Made by a program: the position numbers and the translations under genes. This document shows positions 1 through 11,965 of a stretch of DNA of 64,000 nucleotides, piece by piece. Within the stretch, counting starts at the first letter, position 1. Every line of letters begins with the position of its first letter. Origin of the DNA: Diorhabda sublineata. Taxonomy: Eukaryota; Arthropoda; Insecta; Coleoptera; Chrysomelidae. The notes below the pieces were generated by a model. It did not search any database. It saw only the letters and a program-made list of their open reading frames with translations, and was not told where the DNA came from. The DNA lies in NCBI RefSeq assembly GCF_026230105.1, contig NC_079474.1, forward strand, positions 42,856,294-42,920,293, written 5' to 3'.

Positions 1-3000
1 CCAAAACAAAACTGTCATTTTTATTGCTATTTTTATAGGGCACGTAACTAGATAATTCTCAAATATTTCTTCACTGCAGAATGATAAGAAGCAATTATGA
101 CAATTAAGTAATCAAATAATTATTTCAATTAAACAAATTCTCATAAATTTTATCCATTGACGCTATTGAAATTAAGGGAATCATTTCTTATACTTGCTTT
201 ATCTCATCAATATTTGCCGGTTCGGTCATAAAAATTTCAAGTAGGTACCCCATTTAAAAGAATTCCAAAGGATTATGGTCTGGGAATATTGACTCTCTTT
301 CCATAGATCAATTTGCTTGTGAATCCAATAGATACTCTCCAAGGGACTTGTGAAATTGGGAAGGGCACCATCTTGTTGAAACCAGCCACCTCTAGTTGAC
401 AAATTAACATGTTAACTATAGAGACATTAATAGGGTGCTCAAAAATACAGAAAACTAATAGGTAGATAAATTGATATTTATATAAAAAAAGACCTAGAGT
501 GAAATAGCATGAAAAAACAAGTCACCTGGGGATAAAAAAAATCAGAAAGAATGATGACTTGCATTACAAATAAACCAGCGAGATTTATAGAAGAATCCTT
601 TTTGCCACCACGGTAAGACCCTTCTTAAGCAGCGTTTACTAAAATTATTTCATCATGTAAATAATAGGGTTGGGAAAAGATTGGTTAGGTAGTTTACCAC
701 TGTAGCCTCTTTGTATATCCTTCTTTCATTTTTGCCGCCATGTGTTGCGTTCTTAAGCAATTGGATACCAGTTAATTCCTTCTTCTTTCCTAATTTCATA
801 TCATCAACAATTTGGGTAAGTCTTTAGTCTCTTCTCTAGGAGACCATTGTGTTATCCTTATGGTTTACTTACTGTCGATAATTCTTGCTTGATGCTCTGC
901 CCTTTTCCACTTTAGGAATCTGAGTGAGAATCACAATCAGATAAAATTTTTATTTTATTTTTGCTCTCTGTAAAAGACAATGGTTTGTATAGAATTAAAA
1001 TTTGGGTAATCATACATACTTTTAGAAACGTTTTTTGCTCTCCTTAAGATTCACTACTTCTAATATTTTTGTGCTCTTTTCAGTCTGCTTGTTTAAAAGA
1101 TAAAAAGTTTAACCTTGCCCGAATTGACCGAACTACGCAAATTTTTCTATTTTTTTTATATCATTTGGAATTTGGTCTTGATAAACTATTTCTTTTTTCC
1201 ATTCACATACATATAACAAATCCAAAGCTGGTTATTTGGCCAACATGTCAAGCTCATTCTCCCAAACCACCTTTCACCAAACTGATTATTGAACTAATCA
1301 GTATCATTCGTGTAGAAGTCAATAAATCTTTGCAAAATTTATAATTAAGTATGCTGATTTAATAAAGAAAGGTCCGATGATTTTCAGCTTGTTTGACACG
1401 GCATATCAAACATTCAATTTGGAGATTGTTTTCACTCCAATATCGATAGTTTGGTGAAGACTGAAACACATTTGTGGTAAAAGTACTTATTCATTGATGA
1501 TATTTCTGTTTTCTTTAATTGGCTCCCTTAAAGACAGACAAAACGCCAGTCACCTTTTACTGAAGTGTTGCATATTTTGACTATGTACAAATAACTTTTT
1601 TGTTTTCTTTATAAATTCTCTGCAATTATGTTTTTTTTTTGTTAATACTCTTTGATATATGAGCGAAATTTTGTGATCTGCATCTATTGCGATTCAAGCA
1701 ATTCAAGTACGACAAGCAGTACTTTTGTTCATCGCATTATTGAACGTTTGTATAGTTTTTGGATACTTGTTTTTCATCATTGTTACTAACATTATTTATT
1801 AATATTAAAAACGGCTTTTGTTTTGTTCCCTAATTACAGATCATCTAAAAGTTTGGATCATGCTGCTGATCCTTGGATGATTTGTGTATATCTGAGGCTC
1901 CTTGCATACGAGGCATTATCTACAAGTTTGATGTGTATACAATAAACTCGCCGGTATATAGTTGTGATTCCTAGACTGGTATTAGTACTTGATTTGCGGA
2001 AAGGGTTCTAAACATTCATTCTAAACAAGGTGTTTCAATAACTTTTTGTAGTGTTTGCCACATAATAGGCATTCCACTGTAAAGAAAAAATTGCTTTTTT
2101 TAGTTTTTTATCATTTTCCAAAACTATTAGAAATTAGTCTACCAAGGTCGCTGAAAAAAGAAAATTGAAATCGATAATTTTTTTTTTCATAAGACTCACT
2201 TCATGTTCCGATGAAAATAAATAATAACATCAACACCTAAGCAAAAATGGAATAAATTACTACTATTGGGATCTTAATGCTGCGTGCTATTTCAAGCAAT
2301 CCTACAATTCCAATAAAAGAACGTTCAACCGAAACAGCGTTAATGTTTGAATAAAAAATGGCCGATTTCATTGACATTGATATTGTGAACCACCCTGTAT
2401 TTCTCTCTTATTATTTAGCCTCAAGATGATGGGTATAATGTGTTACAGGTTGTCGAACGTAGGTCGGATTTAGGCCCTCAATGGACCTGCTTATTTAATG
2501 AATAACTGATTTATGCTTTGATGCCAAGAGGAGTGATCTACAGTGTGTACTTAAGGGGAGCTTGTTATATTAGTAACGACTACAGGGTGATTTTTCATAT
2601 ATAAATTATTATTAAGATTGATATTGATACTTCCATGACCGGAATTTATTGGCTCTATAAACTTGGAGCCAGAAACAAAAAAAATAAAAAAGTAAAAATC
2701 AATATGTGATATACAATCGACGTAGGTGATTTTAGTAAACTTTATTTATTTCTTTACAGTTCTGAAAATTATTAAAAATTGTAGTATTTCATTCATGCAT
2801 TCAGCATCGTTTGTAAATGATTGCAACACTATTTGGTAGATTAATTTCAAAAAGACTTCTAATTTACAAAAAATTCATACATATGGCCTAAAAATTTTTC
2901 GGAAAATCACTCATTTCAGCAGTCAATTTATAAACTTTTGCGCTTTGACGTTCAACATAAATCAAACAGATTAAGAAGTTTGATTTATAAACACAAACGC

Positions 3001-6000
3001 CCGAATTCGCGTTCAAGTTCGCGCCGAATTCGCGCTGGGAGATACAATTTTTTTGTTGGCCGCTCGCATTCCAGCGCCTAGACAATGAAAACAGATGTCA
3101 TATGACCAGACATGCGTGAATAACCAAATTCAACCATTTTCTCTTTATTTTCCTAGTATGGCGTAACTTGGTGTTGTTTGTGTTTGAATTATCGATGTCG
3201 TTTTCTTTTTAATTGTACCAAAGCATAGAGGTACAAAATTCCAGTGAAAGCTGCTACTTGTGCCGATTTTATTGCTCACCAAACAACAACAACAACAACA
3301 GCATCGTTTGTAGATGAATGTAATAACACAATCTTCCATCATAAGTTTCATATTGTGGAGAAGCATTCTGAGCTGGAATTAGTTCATTAGTCTTCATTGA
3401 CCGCAGGTCTAGTTGTAAATACTTCAAAAGAGATTTAAAAATAACCAGCGAATTCCAGTTTGCAGAAATAACCGAGTAAAAATGTCGACAAATAACTGTA
3501 AGTTATTTGTAAGATATTGTAAATAGCTCTCAGATAATTTGCTACTAAAAGCTGGGTGTGAATCAAGCAGTTAATTAGCAGTGATCAGGCAGTTGTCACT
3601 CCAAGTGAACTCTATAATCAAGTTGACGAGTAATCATCACCCGCAATAGAAACAATGTTCTCTCATAGATCAGCTTTGTTAGTATAAAACGTTCCATGGT
3701 CAAAAAATTCGTTTATAAAAACTTTATACAATTATAATTTTTTTTTCAAATACTGTAAATTCTTATGTTCTTTCTTTAAGAATAAAATATGATAAATATC
3801 CTCCTAAGTTTTGAAGAACTGAATTTTATATTTTCCTTGAAAAAATCTTGCATTTCCGAGGCTATTATTGTGTTTTTTCGTTCTACGAGGTTAATTACTC
3901 AACCATACCTTTTTTCGTGTTATAATTTAATCCACGATTATAGTGTTAGTTTTAAAGTTAATGTATGTGTATAATAAACTTAGGTAGTTGTTTGTAAAGA
4001 TCATTCCTGATTATAGGTTAGTGCCGTTGGACGAACAAGTGAGAAAATTCGACGCCCGGCCCTTGTTTTTGCACCTGCCTGATTCTTAAAGCTAACGCCT
4101 TCGGTGTCTCATTAGTTTCCAACTTGTTTTTGATAACATGCTTGTGATTCTCAAATTTGTTAAAAGAAATAAAATTTAGAAATTTGTCTTTCTCTCTTTC
4201 CTGATATTATTATGTCCTATCCACCAATATTGAATCAATAGACGCTGCTCTGTATCTAACGGAGATTAGAGTAGTATATAACTAGATAATATTAGCTTCG
4301 TTTCGCCATCACGCACATTAATAAGCAACCAAACTAATCTAACCCATATCTAAATAACATCATTATAACTAAATGACTATACCCTAAATTAATTAAGTAT
4401 CCGCATTATCCAATAATAATACCATGGCTATTATCATACCCAAACAAAAACACCATCGATAAATAACCCTAACCGCTTTGGATCTTCAGAAAAATAAAAC
4501 TTTATTTAAAAAATATGGAGGTACAATACTAGCTAATATTTTTTTGTTAGTATATAATTACTGAACGGACAGCAAAAAGTCCGAGACTGGTTAACACAAC
4601 AATAAAGTTGATTATAAAAGCGCTCTGCAAAAAAGGTATAAAAAAGTAAGTTAAAAAAGAGAAGATGAAAGATCTGCTAAAAGAACTGAACACGATTGTC
4701 CGGATCGCAGAATACATATGAACGGACAGGTACCTAATCACGGTGTTTTTTTTTTGTTTTGTTCGGGTTCTTTTTTTTTTGTATTTTTGTTTAGTAAGAT
4801 TGGTTAGGTAGGTAGTTGATTTTGGTTCGATGTTGAGTAAGGTATGGCGAAGGTTTTTCCTACAATGGTTGCTTCTACTAGTTTCTACTGGTTTTTGTCA
4901 GACGAACTTTGTGATGATTTTTATTCATGTTGGTGTACTCTCATCAGCAATCTATAAAATATAAAAATTAATTGTTAGTCTGTCTGTTGGTCTCGATTTT
5001 AAACGGTCCGATTTGACTAATTTTGGTCTTGAATTATTTGTGGAAGTCCAGAAATGGTTTTAAAGGTGAATAAATATCAAAATGCTCAGAATTAAATAAA
5101 AAAACTGTTTTTGATCTTCAGTCATAAATTAAATATCTGAACGCAAACATAATATTTGACTTTTGTCAACCAACTATATGTAGATTGATAAAGTTTTGTC
5201 ACAACAATTATTTGTACGCCAAGGACTGAAAGTGCTACATTTTATTTATTGAATAATATAATGTACTAAATGATATTTGCAATGTCAATTTTAATTTATT
5301 AATTATTTGCAAAAAGTAATGTTGATTTTACCTCTCTACTAGATGTTGATGGAATCTCTGTAGATGTGTTTCTTTTTCATCGTCATTCATTGTTATTCAT
5401 TAATTTAGATATAACTTCAGATAAAACAAATAATTTCAGAAAATTGTAAATTTGAGGTTATGCAAAATCATCGAAGTGAAACTGTCAACTGTCAACATTG
5501 AAGTGGCTAGAGTCACATTTAAGGAAGTTTTGTAGTGTTTTGTAGTACGGAACTGTCACTTTCACTACATGGAACATTTAAAACGCCACTTTCGGTATGT
5601 AAATGAATACAGAACGAACAACTTTCAGATGGCGTCGTCTAAAAATTATATTTCTGACGCAATCGTAAAATTTGACATTTGACAACTATAATATATCGAT
5701 CTATGTCGTTCGATACCTCAGACAAAGAGTGCATCCTTCTATTTTTGTGAGTGACGTTGATTTTTTGTGATAAGTGCGCGAGAGCTTTTCTCAATAGTCG
5801 AATCGTAATGTGGTGATATTTGTATCATATTACTCATACTAATTATTCTATATTTTTATGATAATAGACTAGTTGGCAAAATTTGGAAATTAGTTTAATA
5901 CTATAGGTCTGTTACATTAGTATTTTGAATTTATTTAGTAATGAACTTGAAATTGACCGCGAAAAATGCCAAGACTGTCATGGCGTCTTGAATGACGTCA

Positions 6001-7640
6001 AACCTCGCAAAACAACCGTGTTTGTTTATGACAATCAATTGTTTTCATATACGTTCCAAACAATAAACAGATACGCAGAAAGAGGTTAGAAATGGCAAGG
6101 TGGCAAGATGCTCGTACTTTATCAATTGATTCCACAATTTATTTCTGTGAAGATTATTTTAATGTAAATATTAAACAAAACCTGATGAATCTATTTATAA
6201 ATGTATATTAAAAAATCTATCATAATATCTACACATAACCTATAAAATGTAATGATTTAATTAAGTTAAAGTTAACTTTGTATTCGCTAACCTCAAAATC
6301 AGTTAGGTATTTACATTTCACAGTAGGTAAATGGGACTCTCGACTGGTTTTGTTCTTCATATAATACTCACAGATAAGTTTTAACATTGCGGAATTCCGA
6401 CGAACAAAAGTCGGTGTTTATCGCAAAAAATTTACCATGCATAAAGGCGTCAATTTTGAGCAAATTACTGCTATTTGCTTTGTTGAATCCTGTTTACAAA
6501 TCAAATTATACCTGCCTTGCTGAAAACTCGAAATAACCTGTTCACATTATACGAAAATGGCGCTTCGCGAGGTGTGACGTCACGCTTTCATGCGCTTCTC
6601 TGATTGGTGTTTAATGTCACGTGATTCTATTTTCCAAAAAGTTTTTTTTTGTTTACAAGCCTATTATACTAAACTATACAAATATTAATATAAGTTACGA
6701 TGGGTATGGTCGTACACAGGATCTTTTTTGTGGTCACCATGGGTATAGATTGAGGATGGAACTATACCATTTTGGACGAAACATCGCACGTTAAAACAAG
6801 ATTGAAACAAGAATCTCGTAAAGGAAATACTTTTCTTTATTTGGAAAATAAAAAAAATGGGAACATACAATCATTATGGGTAATTGATTATTTGTATTTT
6901 CCAAATTCAAAGAGTACGAATAATGTTCTTAAACTGTTATATTGACTTTATCAAAATGATTTGATTAAAACTGCAATAGATGATTTATCAAGACAAAAAT
7001 TAGCATATCTTAATATCTATTCAATTGGAAGTAGTTTTCTAAAGCCATCTAAATAAGGGCTTAGATGGCTTGATGAAAGTAATATCTAGTGAAAGAACTA
7101 ACAACAGCCACATATTATTTATTTGATTGATATCGAATTTACTAAGTATCGTAATAAAGTGATGTGATAATGCAATTGAATACGTCAAAATTTAAAGCGA
7201 AGTTATAGAAAAAGTTATATTGTAAATTGTTAGTGAGTTTGTTGAAAAACTCATGTTTGAAAAAAAAAATTTCAGTTTGATATCAACCACTGGCGGAATC
7301 ATTTCGAGCCATAACTGACCAATCCGTTAAATTTATACCTGTTGCCGCTACTAAAGGTGATAATCAACAAAGCTCGCCGGCTACCTGCTTTTATCCCTAG
7401 TTTATACACTACATTTTTTGCATATCCTTTTTTCATATGTATCGTACCACTATTTTTTCAACTATTAAAAATTAACTTCTACAACATAGTAGTGTAACAA
7501 AATATGATCATCTGAGTAGTTAATAACTTTCCCAATTTATCTTTCTCGTTGTAATTAGTCATTTGTGTCAATCGTCAATGTAAACATCGGCAATTCCTAT
7601 GACCTATGAGGTCGATGAAATGTTCCTATAATGTTCGATA
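1..7640. other. Left intergenic region without a recognisable gene
   Basis: AT-rich sequence read on both strands. The open frames are short, lack recognisable motifs and mostly begin at non-ATG codons, so none is called as a gene. Small features inside are a CAA microsatellite near 3281, a GC-rich patch near 3000 with a repeated gaattcgcg motif, an 11-bp stem at 7042-7071, and a patch at 6560-6630 with a CRE-like TGACGTCAC, a CCAAT-type box and a CACGTG E-box at 6618. The phrase ending in accaccctgtat near 2385 resembles the end of a Tc1/mariner-type MITE, but I could not find its partner. Confidence 0.6.
3281..3301. repeat. (CAA)n microsatellite
   Basis: About seven tandem CAA/AAC units, seen directly. 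Confidence 0.85.
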
Positions 7641-7644
7641 TATA

Positions 7645-8085
7645 GGGTTGGGGACAAAGTAATTTCGGTTTTTAATGAGTTATATATTTTCCATTTTGCT
7701 GAATGATCTTTTGTCATCTTTCTTTCAATTTAATGATTCCACGCTCATGAAATTTCTGTTCGTTATCAGCAAAAAATCAAAGAATTCTGCAAACTTCGAA
7801 ATAAATGGTAATTAGATGGTGCCTGACCAGGGCTGTATGGGTGATAACATCCCAGCTAAGCTCCAATAGTTTCCCACGAGTTTGAAAAGATCTATGAGGT
7901 TTTGTATTATCATGGTGGAACACTAAACCTTTCCGATTTGACAATTTTTCCACTTTTCTTTATTTGCTCGATCCAGTTCTATTGATTGTTGACAGTAAAC
8001 ATCAGAACTGATCGTTTGGTTGCTTGGAAGCAGCTCAAAAAGCACAAAAGCTTTGTAATCTCACCAAACTGACAGATTTAGGCTT
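7645..8085 (-). mobile_element. mariner relic, C-terminal half of transposase
   Basis: Read on the minus strand in shifting frames, this gives a mariner transposase C-terminal half. In order it shows a WxDYKAFVLFELLPSNQ-like stretch (with TGG-TGA replacing the usual WW), a CQQ segment, an HDNTKPH segment equivalent to the second catalytic region, YSPGQAPSNYHLF in place of the usual YSPDLAPSDYHLF, and a final FHERGIIKLKERxQKIIQQNGKY. The third catalytic Asp region is altered and several stops and frameshifts are present, so it is dead. The left end has a TIR-like phrase (ttggggacaaagtaatttcg) next to TA dinucleotides. The N-terminal half and the right TIR are absent. Confidence 0.8.
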
Positions 8086-8124
8086 TATGTTTCATGTGTC
8101 TCCACCAAAGAAATCAAGGTATCA

Positions 8125-8630
8125 CCTATTTTGGAAATTAGTCCTCCAGGAAACATCTGTCTCACAGCCATAGAATCATTTGATGTGCGACAGGTCGCTC
8201 CGTATTGTTCAAATCAAGTTCTCATATTCGCCATTCTTGATCTCGCAAGTTCTCGAGTCAAATATCCCTCTAGCTTCGGAACAAAGCGGTCGGTGTTAAC
8301 GGTGATGTTTCGTCCTCGTGAATCTACAAAGAATATAATAATTCCTTTACTTGAGATTGCTGCCCATGTCGTTACTTTCTGAATATGCAGTGGTTTTTGA
8401 TGTTTCATCTTTTATCGGTCCAATAACGACAATTTTGTCGTTTTACGAACCCATTTGAATGAAAATGAGTCTGATCTGAAAAAAATAATGTTGTCAAAAG
8501 TGGAAAATCGACTAAGCATTTCTTCAGCAAATGCCAACTTTGATCCAAAGTCGGTATCTTTTAATTCCTGTGTTAACTGGAGCTTATAAGAATTCAGTTT
8601 AAGATATAAGCCGCCGAGCGCTTCCAACCT
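8125..8630 (-). pseudogene. IS630/Tc1-like (DDE) transposase relic, N-truncated
   Basis: Minus-strand pieces in at least three frames line up as one transposase. 8412-8627 gives YKLQLTQELK...FAEEMLSRFSTFDNIIF; 8214-8408 gives KPLHIQKVTTWAAIS followed by VTVNTDRFVPKLEGYL; 8125-8210 gives EQYGATCRTSNDSMAV in a shifted frame. These match the order of motifs in the insect IS630/DDE_3-type family (Q-LT-EL, KPLHxxKVTVWxAIS, QQDGATxHT). The first catalytic SDE is degraded and the Asp of QDGAT has become Tyr-Gly. Frameshifts make it non-functional. It abuts the mariner relic at 7645-8085, and a boundary between the two was not resolved. Confidence 0.75.
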
Positions 8631-8639
8631 TTTGCTGGT

Positions 8640-9750
8640 GGTTTAAACGTGGAACCGGTCTCTTCAAAACGCTTAATTAATTAATTTTAATTAAATTTGC
8701 ACTCGGAGCTTCATTAATATGTCTTAATCCATATTCTGAACGATACAGTAGCCTTGTCAAGACGTATGAACGACCGTTCTTGTAAAACGTGCGGACACAA
8801 AAAGCGCGACGCGTTCCGTGAATGACTCATAGCTACTAAAACTCCAGGAGTGCAACAATCCAACCACGCTAGGCTCCTCTCGTCCATGCACCTCGCAAAA
8901 AAAGTTGATACAATATGCATACATTCTATTGCGCCACCCACAATTATTGCTATCATATTTCGGTGTGTTGACAATTGACAAAAGTGAGAAATGTCATAAT
9001 TTGTCAATATTCTGTTGCTAATCAATTAGTTGATAGTTGCAGGTGAAATGTTCTATTTTATTTGAAGTTTGAAGAGCTAAATCATTAAATCATTAAATCA
9101 TTAAATTTTTCACGTTTCGTACCCAACTTTTAGCGCATACTTTTGTGGTTGAAAGTTGAGGTATATCTACGAATATTCCAAAATCAAAATCAAAATTGAA
9201 TACAACAAAAATATTGCAGTAGCCTTTTATTTTATCGTATAGTTTTTTGGAATTATATTTGCGTTTCATTATTTTTATTATGTATTTTATATCAAATAAC
9301 ACAAATTATTTATTTTATTTACCGTTGGTTAAATTTTAGCTTCTTCGGAAGTCGGTAGACGATAAAATTTGCGAATGTCTCCATTCGATCAACAACTACC
9401 AGCATTATTTCAAAAATAACCAAAATATCCGGTCTCCGACAGGGTATCTATCATATTGTCAGTATCCCTAATTCTTTGCCGCCAATTTCTGGCCACACAA
9501 CATAAAAGGAGAACCATAAAGGACTAAATATGTGAAAATCATAGGCGTGGATAAAAATTTTGACTTTTGAGTTAAAAGGTAATACAAATTTTCGATTCTT
9601 CGATCAAGTGGTTAGAAATGTTTTGGTTAAAATCTTTAACGAAATAGTCCAACAAATGTTTTATCTGTTTTATTTTTAAGCTTATTTTCTAAACATTCTA
9701 TTATATAAAATTATAACTTCCACTTCGTGCTATAAATACGGGCTTTGAAG
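8640..9750. other. Intergenic, no gene seen
   Basis: No conserved frame recognised. It contains a short tandem repeat of aaatcatt (about 3.5 units) at 9079-9106. Confidence 0.5.
9079..9106. repeat. Short tandem repeat, 8-bp unit (aaatcatt)
   Basis: Three full copies and a partial one, seen directly. Confidence 0.85.
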
Positions 9751-9755
9751 TAAGT

Positions 9756-9890
9756 TGGAATTTCTGGAACTGTTGGCGATATTCATATTGAATTCACTGT
9801 TTACACCACCACTACACCAACACTCACAATTACAATGTCTGACGCGCGTTTCGTTAACCAAGTTGTCTTCTTCAAAAACTGAAAGAATAC
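9756..9890 (-). repeat. Dispersed palindrome-containing repeat, copy A
   Basis: This segment is related, in reverse orientation, to segments at 17968-18125 and 53130-53297. Shared landmarks are a tcagt-t-ctgaag phrase, an imperfect GATAACTTGGTTATC palindrome, a cgaaacgcgc phrase, a gtggtggt tract and a tgttcagtatgaatat end. Here the palindrome is altered to gttaaccaagttgtc. It was identified by comparison within the window only, and the class is unknown. Confidence 0.7.
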
Positions 9891-9949
9891 TAAATTCTAA
9901 ATACTTGAGTTACCTGTTTTCTACTAAATTTTCCTACTAATTAACCCTC

Positions 9950-9993
9950 TCCCGCCAAAAATTAATTCCAGCGGGAAAAACTCTTTGGCGGGA
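9950..9993. repeat. Inverted repeat of TCCCGCCAAA / TTTGGCGGGA
   Basis: Two perfect 10-base arms (9950-9959 and 9984-9993) are separated by 24 bases. Each arm matches the E2F consensus. It may be a coincidence or the subterminal part of a mobile element next to repeat copy A. Confidence 0.6.
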
Positions 9994-9994
9994 A

Positions 9995-11460
9995 TATTCA
10001 TGTTCATTCTTTGACTACTAAACTATAGAGTGGGCTGTAATAGGTTTAAGAAATCTCTATGTGAAACCAACTATGTATCCAAACTCAAAGTGAAAAACAA
10101 GAAAGATTTGCTTTGATAACTTTCTTGATTCTATGCCTTGGTAAACAATAAGAATTCGATACTTCCTAGGAATCAATTAGCTGCGGATAATTAGCATTTC
10201 TTCACACTCTAAGCATGAGAAACACTCAAACAACGTTTAAAACCACTGAGAAGTATATGGGTAATCATTAGTGGATTTTCTATATCGCTGAGTATATTAC
10301 TTTTGTTAATGTTCTCGTCAACCATATGGATAGGAATTACTATCAAATAAAAAAGTTTTAGTATGAAATGATTTTAAATTATAAATTACTATGAGAAGAA
10401 AGATGGGAATATCTAATTATAGCATCTATTATCATTTTTTCCAATCATTTCCTTTTATTCTTTACAAATTGAAATGAATATCGGTGTATTAATGCGAATC
10501 CTTTAAATTTACCGGTACGTTTATGTTTAAAAAGGGGGTGGTAAAGTCCATTGAAAAGATTTTAAAGTGGTAGAAGCCTCTGTGGGCGGTCATAGTTTAG
10601 ATCAAAACGGACGCGTGATTTTACTAACACGAATATAAAAAGAAACCGACAGACTCCAACAAATAAAAGACCAAATTTTTGAATTCGAGATGTTTATTTG
10701 TGTAGGCACGCACATATATACACTAAAAAAAATTCTCTGCTGCTTTTTAGTACAAGAGAATTTCCTTTTATAGATTGTACCGTTTACATTTTTCTAGTCC
10801 TCGTAAAGTCATTTATTGATGGCTTGTGTGCAACCTATCATTATAAGGAAAGATATTATTTTCTTGATTGTTGGATTCATTAAATTGAGTTGTAGAATAC
10901 ACTGAAATGGGTACAAATTGTTCATCTATTATTTCAACTCAACAACCCAAAATTCTCTGTATGTACCGCCCTTTTTTAGCGTCTCTCAACTTTTTCACCT
11001 CATAATCAATAAATATAAAAAGCAGATCGCTGTCTTCTTAATCAGTAGTTTCATTTACTGTTCTTTTGTGTTTGATACTCAAATCACTTTAACATTGTAC
11101 TGCAGCATTTTTCCAACTTCTTGTACTTGATATTTTTGTCTTATTTATCTTATTTTTTTGGTTGATAATTCTCCTAGTAGTGTCATCGTTAGATTTAAAA
11201 GTGTCTCTACTTTATTTGTTGATCATTTTTGAGACCGTATTCGATTGTTTTCATACCTTCAAGTTCATCTTGGGTGTTTTGTGTAATGTTTGAATTTTGC
11301 AAATACAGTCGTCGTCGTCGTTTGTGGCTATTTTATTATTATCAACTAATGAGTAACTCCAGTTTTGAACTTTTTTTTCATTTGTCATAGTGATCTGGTG
11401 AAGAAAATAAAAAATTTATTTTATCTTTCAAATAATGTTAATTACTTCAACAGGTAGCAA
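9995..11460. other. Intergenic, no gene seen
   Basis: AT-rich. The open frames at 10698-11130 show no motif and no coding-like composition. Confidence 0.5.
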
Positions 11461-11469
11461 AAGCAGGAA

Positions 11470-11965
11470 AAAAAACAAATCGGATGTAAGACATTGAGTC
11501 TAATTTACATAAAGGAAACACCAAACAAACACTACAAAACATAATACAGAAGTGAACTAATTAAATGAACAAATAAGAACTGCAGAAACTAAAAAGAAAA
11601 TATCAAACAAACAAGAAGAAACAACTGTACAATTGCAAGAACTGGAAATGAAAAACGTGAAGCAGAGGGCAACAGACATGATGGAATAATCGACGAAGAA
11701 GTAGTAAATTAGGTAAACAAGACAATATTCACATAGACAGTCCTCTGCAGAGTATGTTTCAATAAAAAAAAAAACAAAAAAACGTACAAACGAATCTACG
11801 AATCAGTACTACTACCAATGCTGATCTATGGTTGCGAGTCCTAGATGCTAACAAATAAATTGAACCAGAAAATAATAACGTGCGAAATGAAAATACTACG
11901 AAGGGACTAGACAAAATAAGAAACGACACAATTAGACGTTTAGGAAACGTAGTAAGTGTCAATTT
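11470..11965 (+). pseudogene. LINE relic A, 5' piece (RT C-terminal region)
   Basis: On the + strand, 11780-11960 reads, with stops, as YKRIYESVLLPMLIYGCES and then CEMKILRR and IRNDTIRRLGNVVSVNF. That is the thumb and C-terminal part of a non-LTR reverse transcriptase of the RTE/Jockey-like kind, which typically carries Y-x-LIYGCExW and EMxxLRR. Upstream, 11470-11780 is compatible with the preceding part but too eroded to read. The reading stops near 11965 and appears to resume near 13320, so relic B seems to have inserted here. Confidence 0.6.

Noticed and set aside
1069..1344. 91-residue + strand frame
   Set aside because: Opens at TTG, has no motif, is AT-driven in composition and has no splice or promoter context.
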